64,000 nt of DNA from CAYMYN01 sp964394665 (GCA_964394665.1 CAYMYN010000006.1:124001-188000), one strand, 5' to 3'. Counted from the stretch's first letter, positions 1-9,540 are shown. Notes: a model not told the origin generated them from the sequence alone. Numbers and translations are program-made.

Positions 1-19
1 CTCGGGCTCCGCGCCGGGC

Positions 20-3000
20 GTGGGACCGTTCGGAGAGTCGGCGGAGGCGGCGGGCGGCACGCCGAGGATTCTAGGGCGGGTGCAGTCCCCGCGCGCCGTG
101 GAGGTAGGATCGCCGCGCTTGGGCGAGCCGTGGGACAGCGACGATGGGGGGCCGGGGGGCGCAGGGCCGCCTCCCTCCCACGCGGCGGGGCTCGGGCCCC
201 AGGACCTGGGCGCGGAGGAGGAGCTCGAGAGCGCCGCGGAGGTGCTCGACTTCCGCGAGGAGTTCGAGCGCGATCGGGCCCGCGGCCGACCCCGCTCGCT
301 CTCGGACTACCTGCGCCGCTACCGGCGCGCGGAGCTGGCCGTGGCGCGCGAGTACCTGGCCCTCAGCGCCCCCGCGACGCCGCCGCGCCCGAGCCTCGCC
401 GCGGGCCGCGCGGCGGACGATGTCCAACGCGTCGGGCCCTACCGCCTGCTCTCGGAGCTCGGCCGCGGCGGACAGGGCTCGGTGTGGCTGGCCGAGGACG
501 AACGCCTGGCGCGGCGCGTCGCGTTGAAGCTCCTGGCGCCCGGCGGCGCGTGGATCGCCGGCGATCGGCGGCGGCGCTTCCGGCGCGAGGCCGAGGTCGT
601 GGCGCGCCTCGAACACGCCGCGATCTGCCCGGTGCTCGAGGCCGAGCTCGAGGCCGAGACGCCCTACATCGCGATGCGGCACGTCGAGGGGCGCACCCTG
701 GCGGCGGTGCTCGCCGCGGCGCGCGAGGGGCGGCGCGCGCCCGAGCTGCCCCTCCCGCCGCGCGACCGGCTCGAGCTCGCGCGCGCCCTCTCCTACTTCG
801 AGCGCGCCGCGCGCGCCCTGCACGCCGCCCACCAGGCGGGCGTGCTGCACCGCGACGTCAAGCCCGGCAACCTGATGGTGACGCCCGCGGGCGAGCCGGT
901 GGTGCTCGACTTCGGCACGGCGCGCGACCTCGCCGCCGACGCCGACGGCGAGGTGACGCGCAGCGGCGAGCTCTTCGGCACGCCGGCCTACATGTCGCCC
1001 GAGCAGATCGCCGGGCAATCCGACAGGCTGGGTCCGGGCTGCGACGTGTGGGCCCTGGGCGCGAGCCTCTACGAGGCGCTGACCCTGCGCCGGCCCTTCG
1101 AGGGCGCGAGCACCGCGGCCCTGGCGCGGGCCATCGCCGAGCGCGAGCCCGCCGATCCGCGCGCGCTCAACCGCGCCTGCCCCGAGGACGTGCGCGCGGT
1201 GCTCGCCACGGCCCTCGAGAAGGACGTTTCGCGGCGCTACGCGAGCGCCCTCGAGTTGGCCGAGGACCTGCGCCGCGTGCGCGAGTTCGAGCCCATCCAC
1301 GCGCGCCCCGCCGGACCCCTGTTGCGCCTCGCGCGTTGGGCGCGCCGCCGGCCGGCGCTGGCCGCGGCGTTGCTCGTCGCGGCGCTCTCGCTGACCCTGG
1401 GCCTCGCGCTCTTCGCCCTCGGGCTGGCGCGCGAGAGCCGGGCCCTCGATCGGCGCGCCGAGGCGATCGAGGGCGAGTCCGCGGCCCTCTCCCGTGAGCA
1501 GGCCGCGCTGGCGCGGGAGCGCGAGGCGCTGGCCGCCGAGCGGGTGGCCCTCGACCACGCGCTCGCCCGGCACCTGGCCGAGCGCACCCTGGCCCTGCTC
1601 GGCGAGGACCCCAGCGCCGCCCTGGCCCTGGGCATCGAGGCCGTCGAGCTCGAGGCCAACGCCTTCACGCGCGCGGCGCTGCTCGCGGCCCTCGAGGGTT
1701 GTCGCCTCGAGAGCCTGTTCGAGGGCCACCCGGCGCGGCGCGTGCTCGACGTGGCCCTGCTCGCCGACGGCGAGCGCGCGGTGGCGGCCCTCGACGACGG
1801 GCGCGCGGTGCTCTTCGCGCTCGCGAGCGGGGCGCCGCTGGTCGAGTACGGCGGCCACGGGGGCGCGCTGCGTTGCCTGCGCGTCGCGGCGCCGGACGGC
1901 GCGCGCACGGCGCGCGTCTGGACCGGTTGCGAGGACGGGCGCGTGCGGGTCTTCGAGCTCGAGAGCGGCGCCGAGCTCGCGCGCAGTGAGCCCCTGGGCG
2001 CGGCGGTGTTGGCGCTCGACCTCGCGCCGGACGGCGCCGAGCTCGCGGTGCTCGACGCGCAGGGCGGCGTGCACGCCTTCTCCGCGGACGGGCTGCGGCC
2101 GCGTTGGAGCAGGACCCTGGGGCACCCCGCGGGCGCCCTGCGCTACGCCCTGGGCGGCCGGAGGATCGCGCTGGCGAGCGCCGTGCTGCAGGGCGGCCCC
2201 ACGCCGCGCTCCGCCGAGGCCACCCTGCTCGACGCGGCGAGCGGCGACGAGCTCGCGCGCCTCTCGGGGCACCGCGGCCCGATCCGCGACCTGGCGGTGT
2301 CGCCCGACGGCGCGCGGCTCGCGACGGCCTCGGAGGACGGCGAGGTGCGCCTGTGGGACGCCGCGGACGGCGCCCAGCTCGGCGCGCCCCTGGCGCACGC
2401 GGGCCCGGTGTGGAGCGTCGCGTTCTCGCCCGACGGACGCCTGCTCGCTACGGCCCAGGACGGTGGGGGCGAGTCCAACGTCAGCCTCTTCGACCTCGCG
2501 AGCGGCGCGCGCCGCGACCTGCCCGCGCACCGCCACGCGCGGGTCGTGCACGTCGCCTTCGATCCCGGCGGGACGCGCCTCGCGAGCTCGTCCTTCGACA
2601 CGACCGTGGCGCTGTGGGACGTGGAGAGCGGGCGCGAATCGGCGCGCCTGCGGGCCTTCTTCCAGCCCCTGCGGGCCTGGTTCAGCGCCGACGGCCGGCG
2701 CCTGGTGACCCTGCCCAACGACCGCAACGTGCTCGTGTGGTACGCGGGGGCGGCGCCCGACGCGCACGCGCTGGCGGGGCACGCGGGGGCCGTGCTCGAC
2801 GCGCGTTTCGTGCCCGGCGAGTCCGGCGCCGACCCGCGCGCGGTGACCGCCGGCGCCGACGGCACGGCGCGCGTGTGGAGCCTGGTCGGCGCGGACGCGG
2901 GCCGCGAGCAGGGCCGCCTGGCGGGCCACGGCGCGCCGGTGCGGCGCGTGGTGCCGCTGCCGGGACGCCAGGAGGTGCTGACCCTGTGCGACGACGGCTT

Positions 3001-3922
3001 CGCGCGCCACTTCGCCCTCGGACCGCCGCCGCGTCTGCTGGCGGCCTTCGAGCTGGCCGCGATCCCCGTGCGCGCCTGCGCCGACGCCAGCGGCGATCGG
3101 GTGGCGCTGCTCGACGCGCGGGGGAACGCGACCCTGGTCGATCTCGAGAGCGGCGTCGCGCGCGCGCTCCCGGGGACGGACGTCACGGCCCTGGCGTGGG
3201 ACGCGCGGGGCGAGCTGCTGGCCCTGGGTGAACGCGGGGGCCGCGTGATCCTGTGCGACCGCGACGGCCTCGAACGTTCGCGGCTCGCGGGCCTCGAGCT
3301 CGCGGGCGTGGCGGCCGGAGGCTCGACCCTGCGCGCGCTCGCCTTCCGGCCGGGCGCGGACGAGCTGGCCGTCGCGCTCGCGGGCGGCGGCGGGGGAGGG
3401 GTGTTGTTCCTCGACCCCGAGGGCGGGCCGCGGCGCGACCCGCTGCGCCTGTTCGAGCCCTCCGAGCTCGTGTTCGACACCAGCGGCGCGCGCCTGCTCG
3501 TGCTCGGCCCGCGCGGTGGCGGCGCGCGCCGGCTCTACGACCTCGAGGCGGGCGGCGAGGTGCGCCAGGAGTTCTTCCACCAGGGCAACCTCAGCGCGGC
3601 GCGCTTCAGCCGCGATGGAACCCTGGTCGCCACCGCGGCCCAAGACGGCTGGGTGCACGTCGCCGACGCCCACAGCGGCCTGCCGGTGCAGCGCCTGGCG
3701 CGCCACGCCGGCGGCGTGCATGCCCTGGATCTGTTCGACATGCCCGCGGGCGTGGTGGCCCTCACCGCGGGGGAGGACGGCCTGGCGCGCCTGTGGCCGA
3801 TCGACCCCCTGCCCTTCGCCCGCGCCCGCCGCCCACGCGGCCTGCACACATGGGAGATCGCCCGCGAGGAGCGCCTCGCCCGACCGCTGGTCTACCCTCC
3901 GGCCCGGCGGGAAGGGGAGTGA
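20..3922 (+). CDS. Membrane-anchored Ser/Thr protein kinase with C-terminal WD40 propeller
   Basis: About 1300 residues. A Hanks-type kinase domain spans roughly residues 139-415, with a glycine-rich loop (GRGGQGSVW), the ATP-binding lysine in RRVALKLL, the catalytic loop HRDVKPGNLM near residue 277, DFG near 296 and an activation segment ending GTPAYMSPEQ. All catalytic residues are present, so it should be an active kinase. A hydrophobic helix at about 446-470 follows an Arg/Pro-rich juxtamembrane stretch, then a short alanine/glutamate coiled coil, then WD40-type repeats from about 560 to 1275 (SPDGARLATAS and LWD motifs recur). The likely topology is a cytoplasmic kinase and an extracytoplasmic propeller. 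The start is uncertain: GTG at 20 is the first available, GTGs at 80 and 98 are alternatives, and the true start could lie upstream of the window. The substrate is unknown. Confidence 0.9.
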   Translation: MGPFGESAEAAGGTPRILGRVQSPRAVEVGSPRLGEPWDSDDGGPGGAGPPPSHAAGLGPQDLGAEEELESAAEVLDFREEFERDRARGRPRSLSDYLRRYRRAELAVAREYLALSAPATPPRPSLAAGRAADDVQRVGPYRLLSELGRGGQGSVWLAEDERLARRVALKLLAPGGAWIAGDRRRRFRREAEVVARLEHAAICPVLEAELEAETPYIAMRHVEGRTLAAVLAAAREGRRAPELPLPPRDRLELARALSYFERAARALHAAHQAGVLHRDVKPGNLMVTPAGEPVVLDFGTARDLAADADGEVTRSGELFGTPAYMSPEQIAGQSDRLGPGCDVWALGASLYEALTLRRPFEGASTAALARAIAEREPADPRALNRACPEDVRAVLATALEKDVSRRYASALELAEDLRRVREFEPIHARPAGPLLRLARWARRRPALAAALLVAALSLTLGLALFALGLARESRALDRRAEAIEGESAALSREQAALAREREALAAERVALDHALARHLAERTLALLGEDPSAALALGIEAVELEANAFTRAALLAALEGCRLESLFEGHPARRVLDVALLADGERAVAALDDGRAVLFALASGAPLVEYGGHGGALRCLRVAAPDGARTARVWTGCEDGRVRVFELESGAELARSEPLGAAVLALDLAPDGAELAVLDAQGGVHAFSADGLRPRWSRTLGHPAGALRYALGGRRIALASAVLQGGPTPRSAEATLLDAASGDELARLSGHRGPIRDLAVSPDGARLATASEDGEVRLWDAADGAQLGAPLAHAGPVWSVAFSPDGRLLATAQDGGGESNVSLFDLASGARRDLPAHRHARVVHVAFDPGGTRLASSSFDTTVALWDVESGRESARLRAFFQPLRAWFSADGRRLVTLPNDRNVLVWYAGAAPDAHALAGHAGAVLDARFVPGESGADPRAVTAGADGTARVWSLVGADAGREQGRLAGHGAPVRRVVPLPGRQEVLTLCDDGFARHFALGPPPRLLAAFELAAIPVRACADASGDRVALLDARGNATLVDLESGVARALPGTDVTALAWDARGELLALGERGGRVILCDRDGLERSRLAGLELAGVAAGGSTLRALAFRPGADELAVALAGGGGGGVLFLDPEGGPRRDPLRLFEPSELVFDTSGARLLVLGPRGGGARRLYDLEAGGEVRQEFFHQGNLSAARFSRDGTLVATAAQDGWVHVADAHSGLPVQRLARHAGGVHALDLFDMPAGVVALTAGEDGLARLWPIDPLPFARARRPRGLHTWEIAREERLARPLVYPPARREGE

Positions 3923-3978
3923 GGGGACGTTTCGGGTCGATTTCCGTCCAGCCCGCACCCGCGCGCGCCCTTGGGGGC

Positions 3979-4281
3979 ATGCGGCCCACCCCCCGTTCCC
4001 CGCGGACCCCCCTGCTGCTCGTCCCGATCTGGCTCCTGGTCGCCGCCTCAGGCAGGGGAGCGGAGATCCCGACCGGACCTGGCGACGGGCCGCCCTTCCG
4101 CGACTGCAACGGCAACGGCATCGAGGACGCGATCGACATCGCCCTCGGGACCTCGGCCGACGCCGACTTCGACGGCGTGCCGGACGAGTGTCAGGTAGGC
4201 TTGCGCGGGCCCCTGCTCCCGGCCCTGCCCGGGTCCGGGAACCCGGGCTCCCCGGCCGCCGTCCCAGCCACGGCGCGCTGA
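3979..4281 (+). CDS. Small secreted protein with a single D-C-N-G-N-G calcium-type module
   Basis: 100 residues starting at ATG 3979. A hydrophobic signal peptide (LLLVPIWLLVAASG) is followed by one module of about 30 residues with the pattern DCNGNGIED...DIA.G...DADFDGVPDEC, which resembles the Asp/Asn-rich calcium-binding repeats common in secreted planctomycete proteins. The same module recurs inside the next gene (residues about 414-444). After the module the protein is a short Pro/Gly/Ala tail. It may be a genuine mini-protein or the remnant of a larger paralogue that lost its other domains. No SD-like sequence stands out. It lies 57 nt after the kinase stop and 60 nt before the next secreted gene on the same strand. 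Confidence 0.55.
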   Translation: MRPTPRSPRTPLLLVPIWLLVAASGRGAEIPTGPGDGPPFRDCNGNGIEDAIDIALGTSADADFDGVPDECQVGLRGPLLPALPGSGNPGSPAAVPATAR

Positions 4282-4341
4282 CCGTCCCCCCCGCGCAGGA
4301 TCCGCGCGCGACCGCGCCGGCCCCGAAGCCCCGAGTTCCCC

Positions 4342-6165
4342 ATGCACCCCGGCCCGACCCCCCTGCGCCACGCGTTCCTCCCGGCCCTGCTGCTGCTCGC
4401 CCCGGCGGCGACGAGCCTGGCCACCGCGGCGACCCAGGGTCCGGGCGACGAGATCCTGTTCTCGATCACCTTCCGCGGGCCGACGATCTCCCAGCCCGCC
4501 ACGGGCTCGGGGGTGCTGATGACCGAGGGCGACCTCCTCTCGCCGGCTTTGGGCATCCCGGACGCGGGGCCCCAGCCGCGCCCGCGCATCGTGCTGACCG
4601 GCGGAGCGCTGGGCCTCTCGGCCTACACCAACTGCGTCGGGCACCTGCCCGGCGAGACCTGCGGGGTCGAGCTCGACGCGCTCTCCCGCGGCCGCGATCC
4701 CCTGCTGCTGCCGGACGGCCTGGCGCGCAGCCGCTACCGCTTCCTCTTCTCGGTCGACAACCGCGCCCTGGGTATCCCCGGCATGGCCGCGCCCCCCTCG
4801 GTCTGGACCGAGGGCCCGGCCGCGGACGCCTCGGCCGACGTGTTCGTCGAGCTGGGCCTGCCCTCCGGCCCCCTGCCCCCGCCCGCCGGCCCGCCGCCCT
4901 TCGCGCCGCCGGCCGGGAGCGTGGGCCTCTTCGACGGCAACGGCATCCCGAGCGCGACCGGCGCCCGCTATCCGGGCCTGGGCCTGGTGGAGCCGAATCC
5001 GCCCAGCACGCAGCCGGCGAGCCCCGGCGACGACCTCAACGCCCTCGACGTCAACCCGCACCCGGCGGGGGTGCCGCAGGTGGTGTACTTCTCCCTCGAC
5101 GCGGGGTTCACCGATCCCCTGACGGGCCTCGTGAACGCCGGCTCGGCCGCGCTCCAGGGCGCCTCGGGCGCGGCCGTGCTGCGCTCGCTGGGTGGCGTGA
5201 TCACGGTCTTCGCGACGCCCCAGCAACTGGGGCTCGAGTTGGTCGCGGGGGACGTCGACGACATCGACGCGCTCGTGCTGCACGAGAACGGGGACGGCAT
5301 CTACCAGCGTTCGCTCGTGCCCTACGACTGGACCAGCGGCCAGCGCGATCTGTTGCTCTTCTCGGTGCGCCGCGGCTCGAGCGTGATCGGTCGCCTGGAC
5401 AGCATCTTCGGCCTGCCTATCGAGCCCGGCGATCTGCTCGTGCCGCCGCTCTCGGGCTCGGGCAACCCGGGCATCTTCATCGCCGCCGAGAACCTGGGCC
5501 TGCGCACCGTGCGTTCGGGCACGGCCATGCTCTTCGGCGACGATCTCGACGCGGTGGCGGTCGAGGAAGAGCCCTTCTACGACTGCAACAACAACGGCAT
5601 CGAGGATGCGGTCGACATCGCGCTCGGGATTTCCAGCGACGCCGACTTCAATGGCATTCCGGACGAGTGCGAGGTGATCGGCGGTTCCTACTGCTACTGC
5701 CCCTCGCCCAAGGGTCCCTGCGGCAACCACGCGCCGAGCGCGGGCTGCATCAATGGCACGGGCCAGGGCTCGCTCCTCGCGGTGCTCTCGGGCAGCGGCA
5801 GCGTGACCCTGGACGACCTCGCGATCCGCGCCACCTCCGCGCCGCCGAGCCAGCCCGGGCTCTTCTTCATGGGCGGCGCCGCGATCGAGTTGCCCTTCGG
5901 CAACGGCCTGCGCTGCGTCGGCTCGGGCGGAGTGGGCCTGCACCGCTATCAGCCGGCGAGCTCGGGCCCCCTGGGCCAGTACGAGCTCTCGCCGGCGACC
6001 CTGGGCATGGGCATCGTCGCCAAGTCCCAATCGCTCTTCCCGCTCTCCGGCTGGATCCAACCCGGCGCCACCTGGTACTTCCAAGCCTGGTTCCGCGACC
6101 CCTCCGGCCCCTGCGCCCTCGGCTACAACCTCTCCAACGGCCTCTGGGTCACCTTCACCCAGTAG
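4342..6165 (+). CDS. Secreted protein with D-C-N-N-N-G module and WFRD/GPC C-terminal domain
   Basis: 607 residues. An N-terminal signal peptide (hydrophobic core ALLLLAPAATSLA) leads to a region of about 380 residues of unknown fold, rich in Gly, Pro and Asp. A D-C-N-N-N-G-I-E-D module follows at about 414-444, then a C-terminal domain of about 160 residues that starts with a Cys-containing segment (YCYCPSPKGPCGN) and ends FQAWFRDPSGPC...NLSNGLWVTF. The same C-terminal domain ends the FG-GAP protein at 14310-16508, so it is a shared module and may serve in export or surface attachment (inference). The function of the N-terminal part is not recognised. It converges on the hydrolase gene with a 28-nt gap. 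Confidence 0.85.
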   Translation: MHPGPTPLRHAFLPALLLLAPAATSLATAATQGPGDEILFSITFRGPTISQPATGSGVLMTEGDLLSPALGIPDAGPQPRPRIVLTGGALGLSAYTNCVGHLPGETCGVELDALSRGRDPLLLPDGLARSRYRFLFSVDNRALGIPGMAAPPSVWTEGPAADASADVFVELGLPSGPLPPPAGPPPFAPPAGSVGLFDGNGIPSATGARYPGLGLVEPNPPSTQPASPGDDLNALDVNPHPAGVPQVVYFSLDAGFTDPLTGLVNAGSAALQGASGAAVLRSLGGVITVFATPQQLGLELVAGDVDDIDALVLHENGDGIYQRSLVPYDWTSGQRDLLLFSVRRGSSVIGRLDSIFGLPIEPGDLLVPPLSGSGNPGIFIAAENLGLRTVRSGTAMLFGDDLDAVAVEEEPFYDCNNNGIEDAVDIALGISSDADFNGIPDECEVIGGSYCYCPSPKGPCGNHAPSAGCINGTGQGSLLAVLSGSGSVTLDDLAIRATSAPPSQPGLFFMGGAAIELPFGNGLRCVGSGGVGLHRYQPASSGPLGQYELSPATLGMGIVAKSQSLFPLSGWIQPGATWYFQAWFRDPSGPCALGYNLSNGLWVTFTQ

Positions 6166-6193
6166 GGCCGACGCCGCGGCGCGCGGGACCGTT

Positions 6194-7651
6194 CTAACGC
6201 TCGAGCAGGTCGAAGGCGGCGGGGAGGGCGAGGGGGACGAAGGTGGTGTGGCCGTGGTGTTCGAACTCGAGCAGTTCGGCGCCGGCGGCGAGGGCGGCGC
6301 GGCGGGCGGGGGCGGGGGGCACGATGCGGTCGAGGGTGCCTAGGGCGACCAGGGTGCGCGGGAGGGTGGGGCTCGGCAGGAGGTTCGCTCCGCCGGCGAG
6401 CAGCGCGACGCCGCGCAGGAGGTCGGGGCGGCGGTTGGCGAGGTCGGCGGCGGCGGCGGCGCCCATCGAGTGGCCGATCACGAGCACGCGCGTCGGATCG
6501 AAGAGCTGGTCCTGCGCCACGTCGAGCAGCAGCTCGGCGAAGAGGTCCGGGCGGCCGGTGAGGGCGTAGGTGCGCGGGAGGACGAGCAGGCAGCCCCGCT
6601 CGCGCGCCAGGGCCACCAACGCGCCGCGGCCATAGGCCTCGATCCACTGGCTCTCCTCGCCGCCCGCGCCGTGCAGGGCGATCACCAGCGGGGGCGCGGG
6701 CGCGCCGGGCGCGCGCGGCGGAGCGATCGTCCACAGCGGGACCTCCACGCCCAAGAGGCGCGCCACGCGCCACAGCGCGCCGGGACGGCCGCGGTAGGGG
6801 TCGCTGCCCGCGCGCAGCTCCGCGAGCTCGCGGACGAGGTCCGCTTCGAGCCGCGCGAGGTCGCTCGCCAGGCGCGCGCCGGCGCCCGCCTCGGCCCGCG
6901 GATCGAGCAGCCCGATGCGATTCGCGAAGGTCTCGAGGGCGCGGGCAGCGGACGGGGCGGCGGTGCGGCGCAACGCGGCGAGCTCCGCGCGCAGCTCGGC
7001 GGCGCGCGCGGCGGGATCGGCGCGCAGCACGGGCCAGGGAAGGCGTTGGATCACGCGCCCGGCGGCGTCGCGCAGCTCGACGTACAGGGTGCGCGGCGTG
7101 GGGAGCTCGAGCGCGTCGCCCAGGCGCACGGGCGCCGATCCGGGACGGGGCGCGTCCAGGGCGAAGAGGACTTCGCCGTCTCCGTCGACGAGCAGCGCGC
7201 GGGCGGGCGGAGCGCCGCTCCGCGCCACGTCGACGGGCGGCTCGGCGTCCTCGGCAGCTTCCTCGATGTCGTAGAGCGGCTCGAACACCAGCGCCGGCCC
7301 CGCCTGCCCGCCGACCAGCCCGTGCTCGGGCTCGAGCTCGAGGCGCGCGGCGAGCCACGCGCGCGCGGCCCCGCGCTCCAGTCCCTCTGGCCCGAGGTCG
7401 AGGGTCGCTCGATCGAGGGCCCCGATGGCGGCCGCCGCGTCGCCCAGGAAGAAACGCGCCGTCGCTTGGTCGAGGGCCAGGCTCGCCGCTGCGAGCCGTT
7501 CGCCCACCGGCTCATGCGCGAGCAGGGCCTGCTCGAAGCGCACGTAGGCCCGCGCCAGATCGAGCCGCGTCGCAGCTTGGGCGTGGGCCGAGTCGACGGA
7601 GGAACACAGCGCGAGACACGCGCTCCACGCGACGAGCACGATGCGTGACAT
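6194..7651 (-). CDS. Secreted alpha/beta hydrolase (esterase/polyhydroxybutyrate-depolymerase-like)
   Basis: 485 residues. A signal peptide (LVAWSACLALCSSVDSAHA) is followed by about 260 residues of helical, Arg/Ala-rich sequence of unknown role, then an alpha/beta hydrolase domain from about residue 290: oxyanion-hole strand IALHGAGG, nucleophile elbow GHSMG with Ser near 395, acid in GTLDRIVPP near 438, and histidine in HHGHTTF near 466. This fits dienelactone hydrolase or PHB-depolymerase-like carboxylesterases; the substrate cannot be told from sequence. The catalytic triad looks complete. A TATCGT hexamer ends 6 nt before the ATG, suggesting a leaderless transcript. Confidence 0.85.
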   Translation of the reverse strand: MSRIVLVAWSACLALCSSVDSAHAQAATRLDLARAYVRFEQALLAHEPVGERLAAASLALDQATARFFLGDAAAAIGALDRATLDLGPEGLERGAARAWLAARLELEPEHGLVGGQAGPALVFEPLYDIEEAAEDAEPPVDVARSGAPPARALLVDGDGEVLFALDAPRPGSAPVRLGDALELPTPRTLYVELRDAAGRVIQRLPWPVLRADPAARAAELRAELAALRRTAAPSAARALETFANRIGLLDPRAEAGAGARLASDLARLEADLVRELAELRAGSDPYRGRPGALWRVARLLGVEVPLWTIAPPRAPGAPAPPLVIALHGAGGEESQWIEAYGRGALVALARERGCLLVLPRTYALTGRPDLFAELLLDVAQDQLFDPTRVLVIGHSMGAAAAADLANRRPDLLRGVALLAGGANLLPSPTLPRTLVALGTLDRIVPPAPARRAALAAGAELLEFEHHGHTTFVPLALPAAFDLLER

Positions 7652-7657
7652 GGCGTC

Positions 7658-7663
7658 ACGATA
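7658..7663 (-). promoter_or_regulatory. Putative -10 element (TATCGT) of the alpha/beta hydrolase gene
   Basis: TATCGT on the minus strand, six bases before the ATG at 7651. An AT-containing hexamer is rare in this GC-rich sequence, and the same spacing recurs at other starts in the window. No -35 box is convincing. Confidence 0.3.
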
Positions 7664-7681
7664 GCCCGGCCCCCCTGCGCG

Positions 7682-8695
7682 TCACGAACCCGGGGCGGGC
7701 GGGCTCTGGGCATCCAGCGGGCGTCGACCGGCGAGGAGGAGCCAGGCGAGGAACGCACCGCCCGTCGAGAGGGCCACGAAGAGGCGCGTCTCGAGGGGCG
7801 CGTGGGGCGTGACGTAGCCTTCGATCAGGCCGGCGGCGACGAGCATGGCGAGGGCCGGGGCCAGGATCTCGAGGGCGCGGCCCGCGCCGCGGCGCAGGGC
7901 CTCGCTGCGGCTCCAGGGGCCGGGGGCGAGCCATCCGCGCACGAGCACCAGGCCGGCCGCGCCGGCGAGCACGATGGCCTGCAACTCGAGGGCGCCGTGG
8001 CACCACAGGGTCGCGCTGATCGAGCCCGCCTGGCCGTAGTGGCCCGCCACGGCGGTGTAGGTGCCGACCATCAGGCCGTTGGTGGCGAGCACGAAGAGGA
8101 ACAGGGGCGGGACCAGGCCCGAGGCGAAGAACAGCACGCTCACGCCCAGGTTGTTGGCCATCACGCCGCCCGAGACGGCCGAGGACTCGCCCAGGCCGAA
8201 GGTGAAGTTGCCGCGGTAGGACTCGCCCGGCGCGAGGGCTTCGAGCTGCTCGATCTGGTGCGCCACGGCCCCCGCGTCGAAGAGCGAGAAGGCCAGGCCC
8301 AGGTCGCGCGCCACGGCGATCCAGGACAGGGCGACGAAGCCGTAGAACAGGCCGAAGACCAGCAGCAGCATGCGCCACTCGGCCCGCAGCGCGCGCGGCG
8401 AGCGCACGAGCAAGAGCTGCGCGAGGCGCGCGGGGAAGGGGCGCGGGTCGCGCTCGAGGGGCCGGTAGAGCACGCCGTGGGCGGCGGCCAACACCCCGCG
8501 CAGCTCCTCCAACCCGCGCGGATCGTCCCCGGCGCTCTCGAGGCGCGCGTGCAGGGACGATGCCTGGCGATAGAGCCGGGCCAGGCGTTCGAGCTCGGGC
8601 CCGGAGAGCGCCGCGCGCGAGCGCCGGCGGGCGGCCCGCCGCGCAAGCCGCGCCAGGTCCTCGAGCGCGCGCCGTTCGGCTTCGACCAGTGCCAC
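7682..8695 (-). CDS. SpoIIM-like (DUF95/stage II sporulation protein M family) membrane protein
   Basis: 337 residues starting at GTG 8695. A basic, helical N-terminus of about 120 residues precedes five or six hydrophobic segments. The conserved core of the family is visible: a loop with FTFGLGESSAVSGG, then MANNLGVSVLFFASGL and a segment around TNGLMVGTYTAVAG and WCHGALELQAIVLAG. Members outside Firmicutes have no link to sporulation and usually sit beside RDD-family, MoxR and DUF58 genes; here the RDD gene is directly divergent. The role in envelope homeostasis is not established. It lies 30 nt upstream of the hydrolase gene and is probably co-transcribed with it. Confidence 0.85.
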   Translation of the reverse strand: MALVEAERRALEDLARLARRAARRRSRAALSGPELERLARLYRQASSLHARLESAGDDPRGLEELRGVLAAAHGVLYRPLERDPRPFPARLAQLLLVRSPRALRAEWRMLLLVFGLFYGFVALSWIAVARDLGLAFSLFDAGAVAHQIEQLEALAPGESYRGNFTFGLGESSAVSGGVMANNLGVSVLFFASGLVPPLFLFVLATNGLMVGTYTAVAGHYGQAGSISATLWCHGALELQAIVLAGAAGLVLVRGWLAPGPWSRSEALRRGAGRALEILAPALAMLVAAGLIEGYVTPHAPLETRLFVALSTGGAFLAWLLLAGRRPLDAQSPPAPGS

Positions 8696-8701
8696 GGCCC
8701 G

Positions 8702-8707
8702 ATTGTG
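8702..8707 (-). promoter_or_regulatory. Putative -10 element (CACAAT) of the SpoIIM-like gene
   Basis: CACAAT on the minus strand, six bases before the GTG start at 8695. The 74-nt divergent region also holds CCAAGG (8708-8713) and its reverse complement CCTTGG (8732-8737), which might be an operator shared with the RDD gene; this is weak. Confidence 0.25.
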
Positions 8708-8769
8708 CCAAGGCGCGCGGGGCCCGGCACCCCTTGGGATCGCGCCCGGCGGACGGCATCCTCTGGGCC

Positions 8770-9537
8770 ATGGCGCGCCTGCTCGTCCGGACCCCCGAAG
8801 GCATCGACCTCCAGCACGAGGTCGCCGGCGTGGGCAGCCGCTTCGCCGCGGGCTTGCTCGACCTGTGTGTGCTGGGGGGGCTCTATCTCCTGATCTCGGC
8901 GCTGGTGGTGGCCGCCATCGCCGTGGGCTCGGGCCTGGAGGCCATCGGCACCTTCGTCCTCGGCTGGCTCTCCGCCGGGCTGATCCTGTGCGGCGTGCTC
9001 TACCCGCTGATCTTCCACCTCCTGTGGCAGGGCCAGACGCCGGGCAAGCGCCAACTCGGCCTGCGGGTGGCCGCGGCCGACGGGTATCCGCCGACGAACG
9101 TGCAGCTCGTGCTGCGCGCGCTGATCCTGCCCGTGGACGTGTTGCTCCCCGTGCCGTTGCCCCTGGGCCTGCTCCTGATCGGCGCCACGCCCCGCTGCCA
9201 ACGGCTGGGCGACCTGGCGGCCCAGACCCTGGTGCTGCGCGAGCGCCGCGCCGCGAGTCAGGAGGAGCCCTGGCCCGACGAGAACTGGTCGACGCGCACC
9301 GAGCGCGGGCTCGAGCTCGTGCCGGGCATGGCGGCGCGGCTGGGCGAGGAGGACCTCTCGCTGCTGCGCGACGTCGTGCTGCGGCGCGGACTCTCCGAGC
9401 CCCACGCCGCGCGCCTCTACCAGCGCGTCGCGCGCCACTACGTCGAGCGCTTGGGCCTCGATCCCAAGTGCAGCCCGCGCCAGGCGCTCAAGGAGCTGTA
9501 CCTGTTCGCCCGCGAGGCGCGGCGCGGCGGTGACTGA
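8770..9537 (+). CDS. RDD-family membrane protein
   Basis: 255 residues from ATG 8770. The N-terminal half has the RDD signature: GVGSRFAAGLLDLCVLGG in the first helix (Arg, Asp) and a later GQTPGKRQLGLRV after the second helix, then a third helix ending near PRCQRLGDLAAQTLV. About 80 soluble residues follow, rich in Arg and Glu. RDD proteins have been proposed as ion or solute transport components, but the activity of this one is unknown. It is divergent from the SpoIIM-like gene, a pairing seen in many bacteria. Its stop lies 3 nt from the stop of the convergent protease gene, leaving no room for a terminator. Confidence 0.85.
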   Translation: MARLLVRTPEGIDLQHEVAGVGSRFAAGLLDLCVLGGLYLLISALVVAAIAVGSGLEAIGTFVLGWLSAGLILCGVLYPLIFHLLWQGQTPGKRQLGLRVAAADGYPPTNVQLVLRALILPVDVLLPVPLPLGLLLIGATPRCQRLGDLAAQTLVLRERRAASQEEPWPDENWSTRTERGLELVPGMAARLGEEDLSLLRDVVLRRGLSEPHAARLYQRVARHYVERLGLDPKCSPRQALKELYLFAREARRGGD

Positions 9538-9540
9538 GGA

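Noticed and set aside
71..3958. A 1295-codon open frame antisense to the kinase-WD40 gene
   Set aside because: High GC keeps all frames open. The antisense product is Arg/Ala/Gly/His low-complexity without any domain, while the sense frame encodes a clear kinase.
7682..8695. Evidence for sporulation from a SpoIIM-like protein
   Set aside because: The family is widespread in non-sporulating bacteria and no other sporulation gene occurs here.
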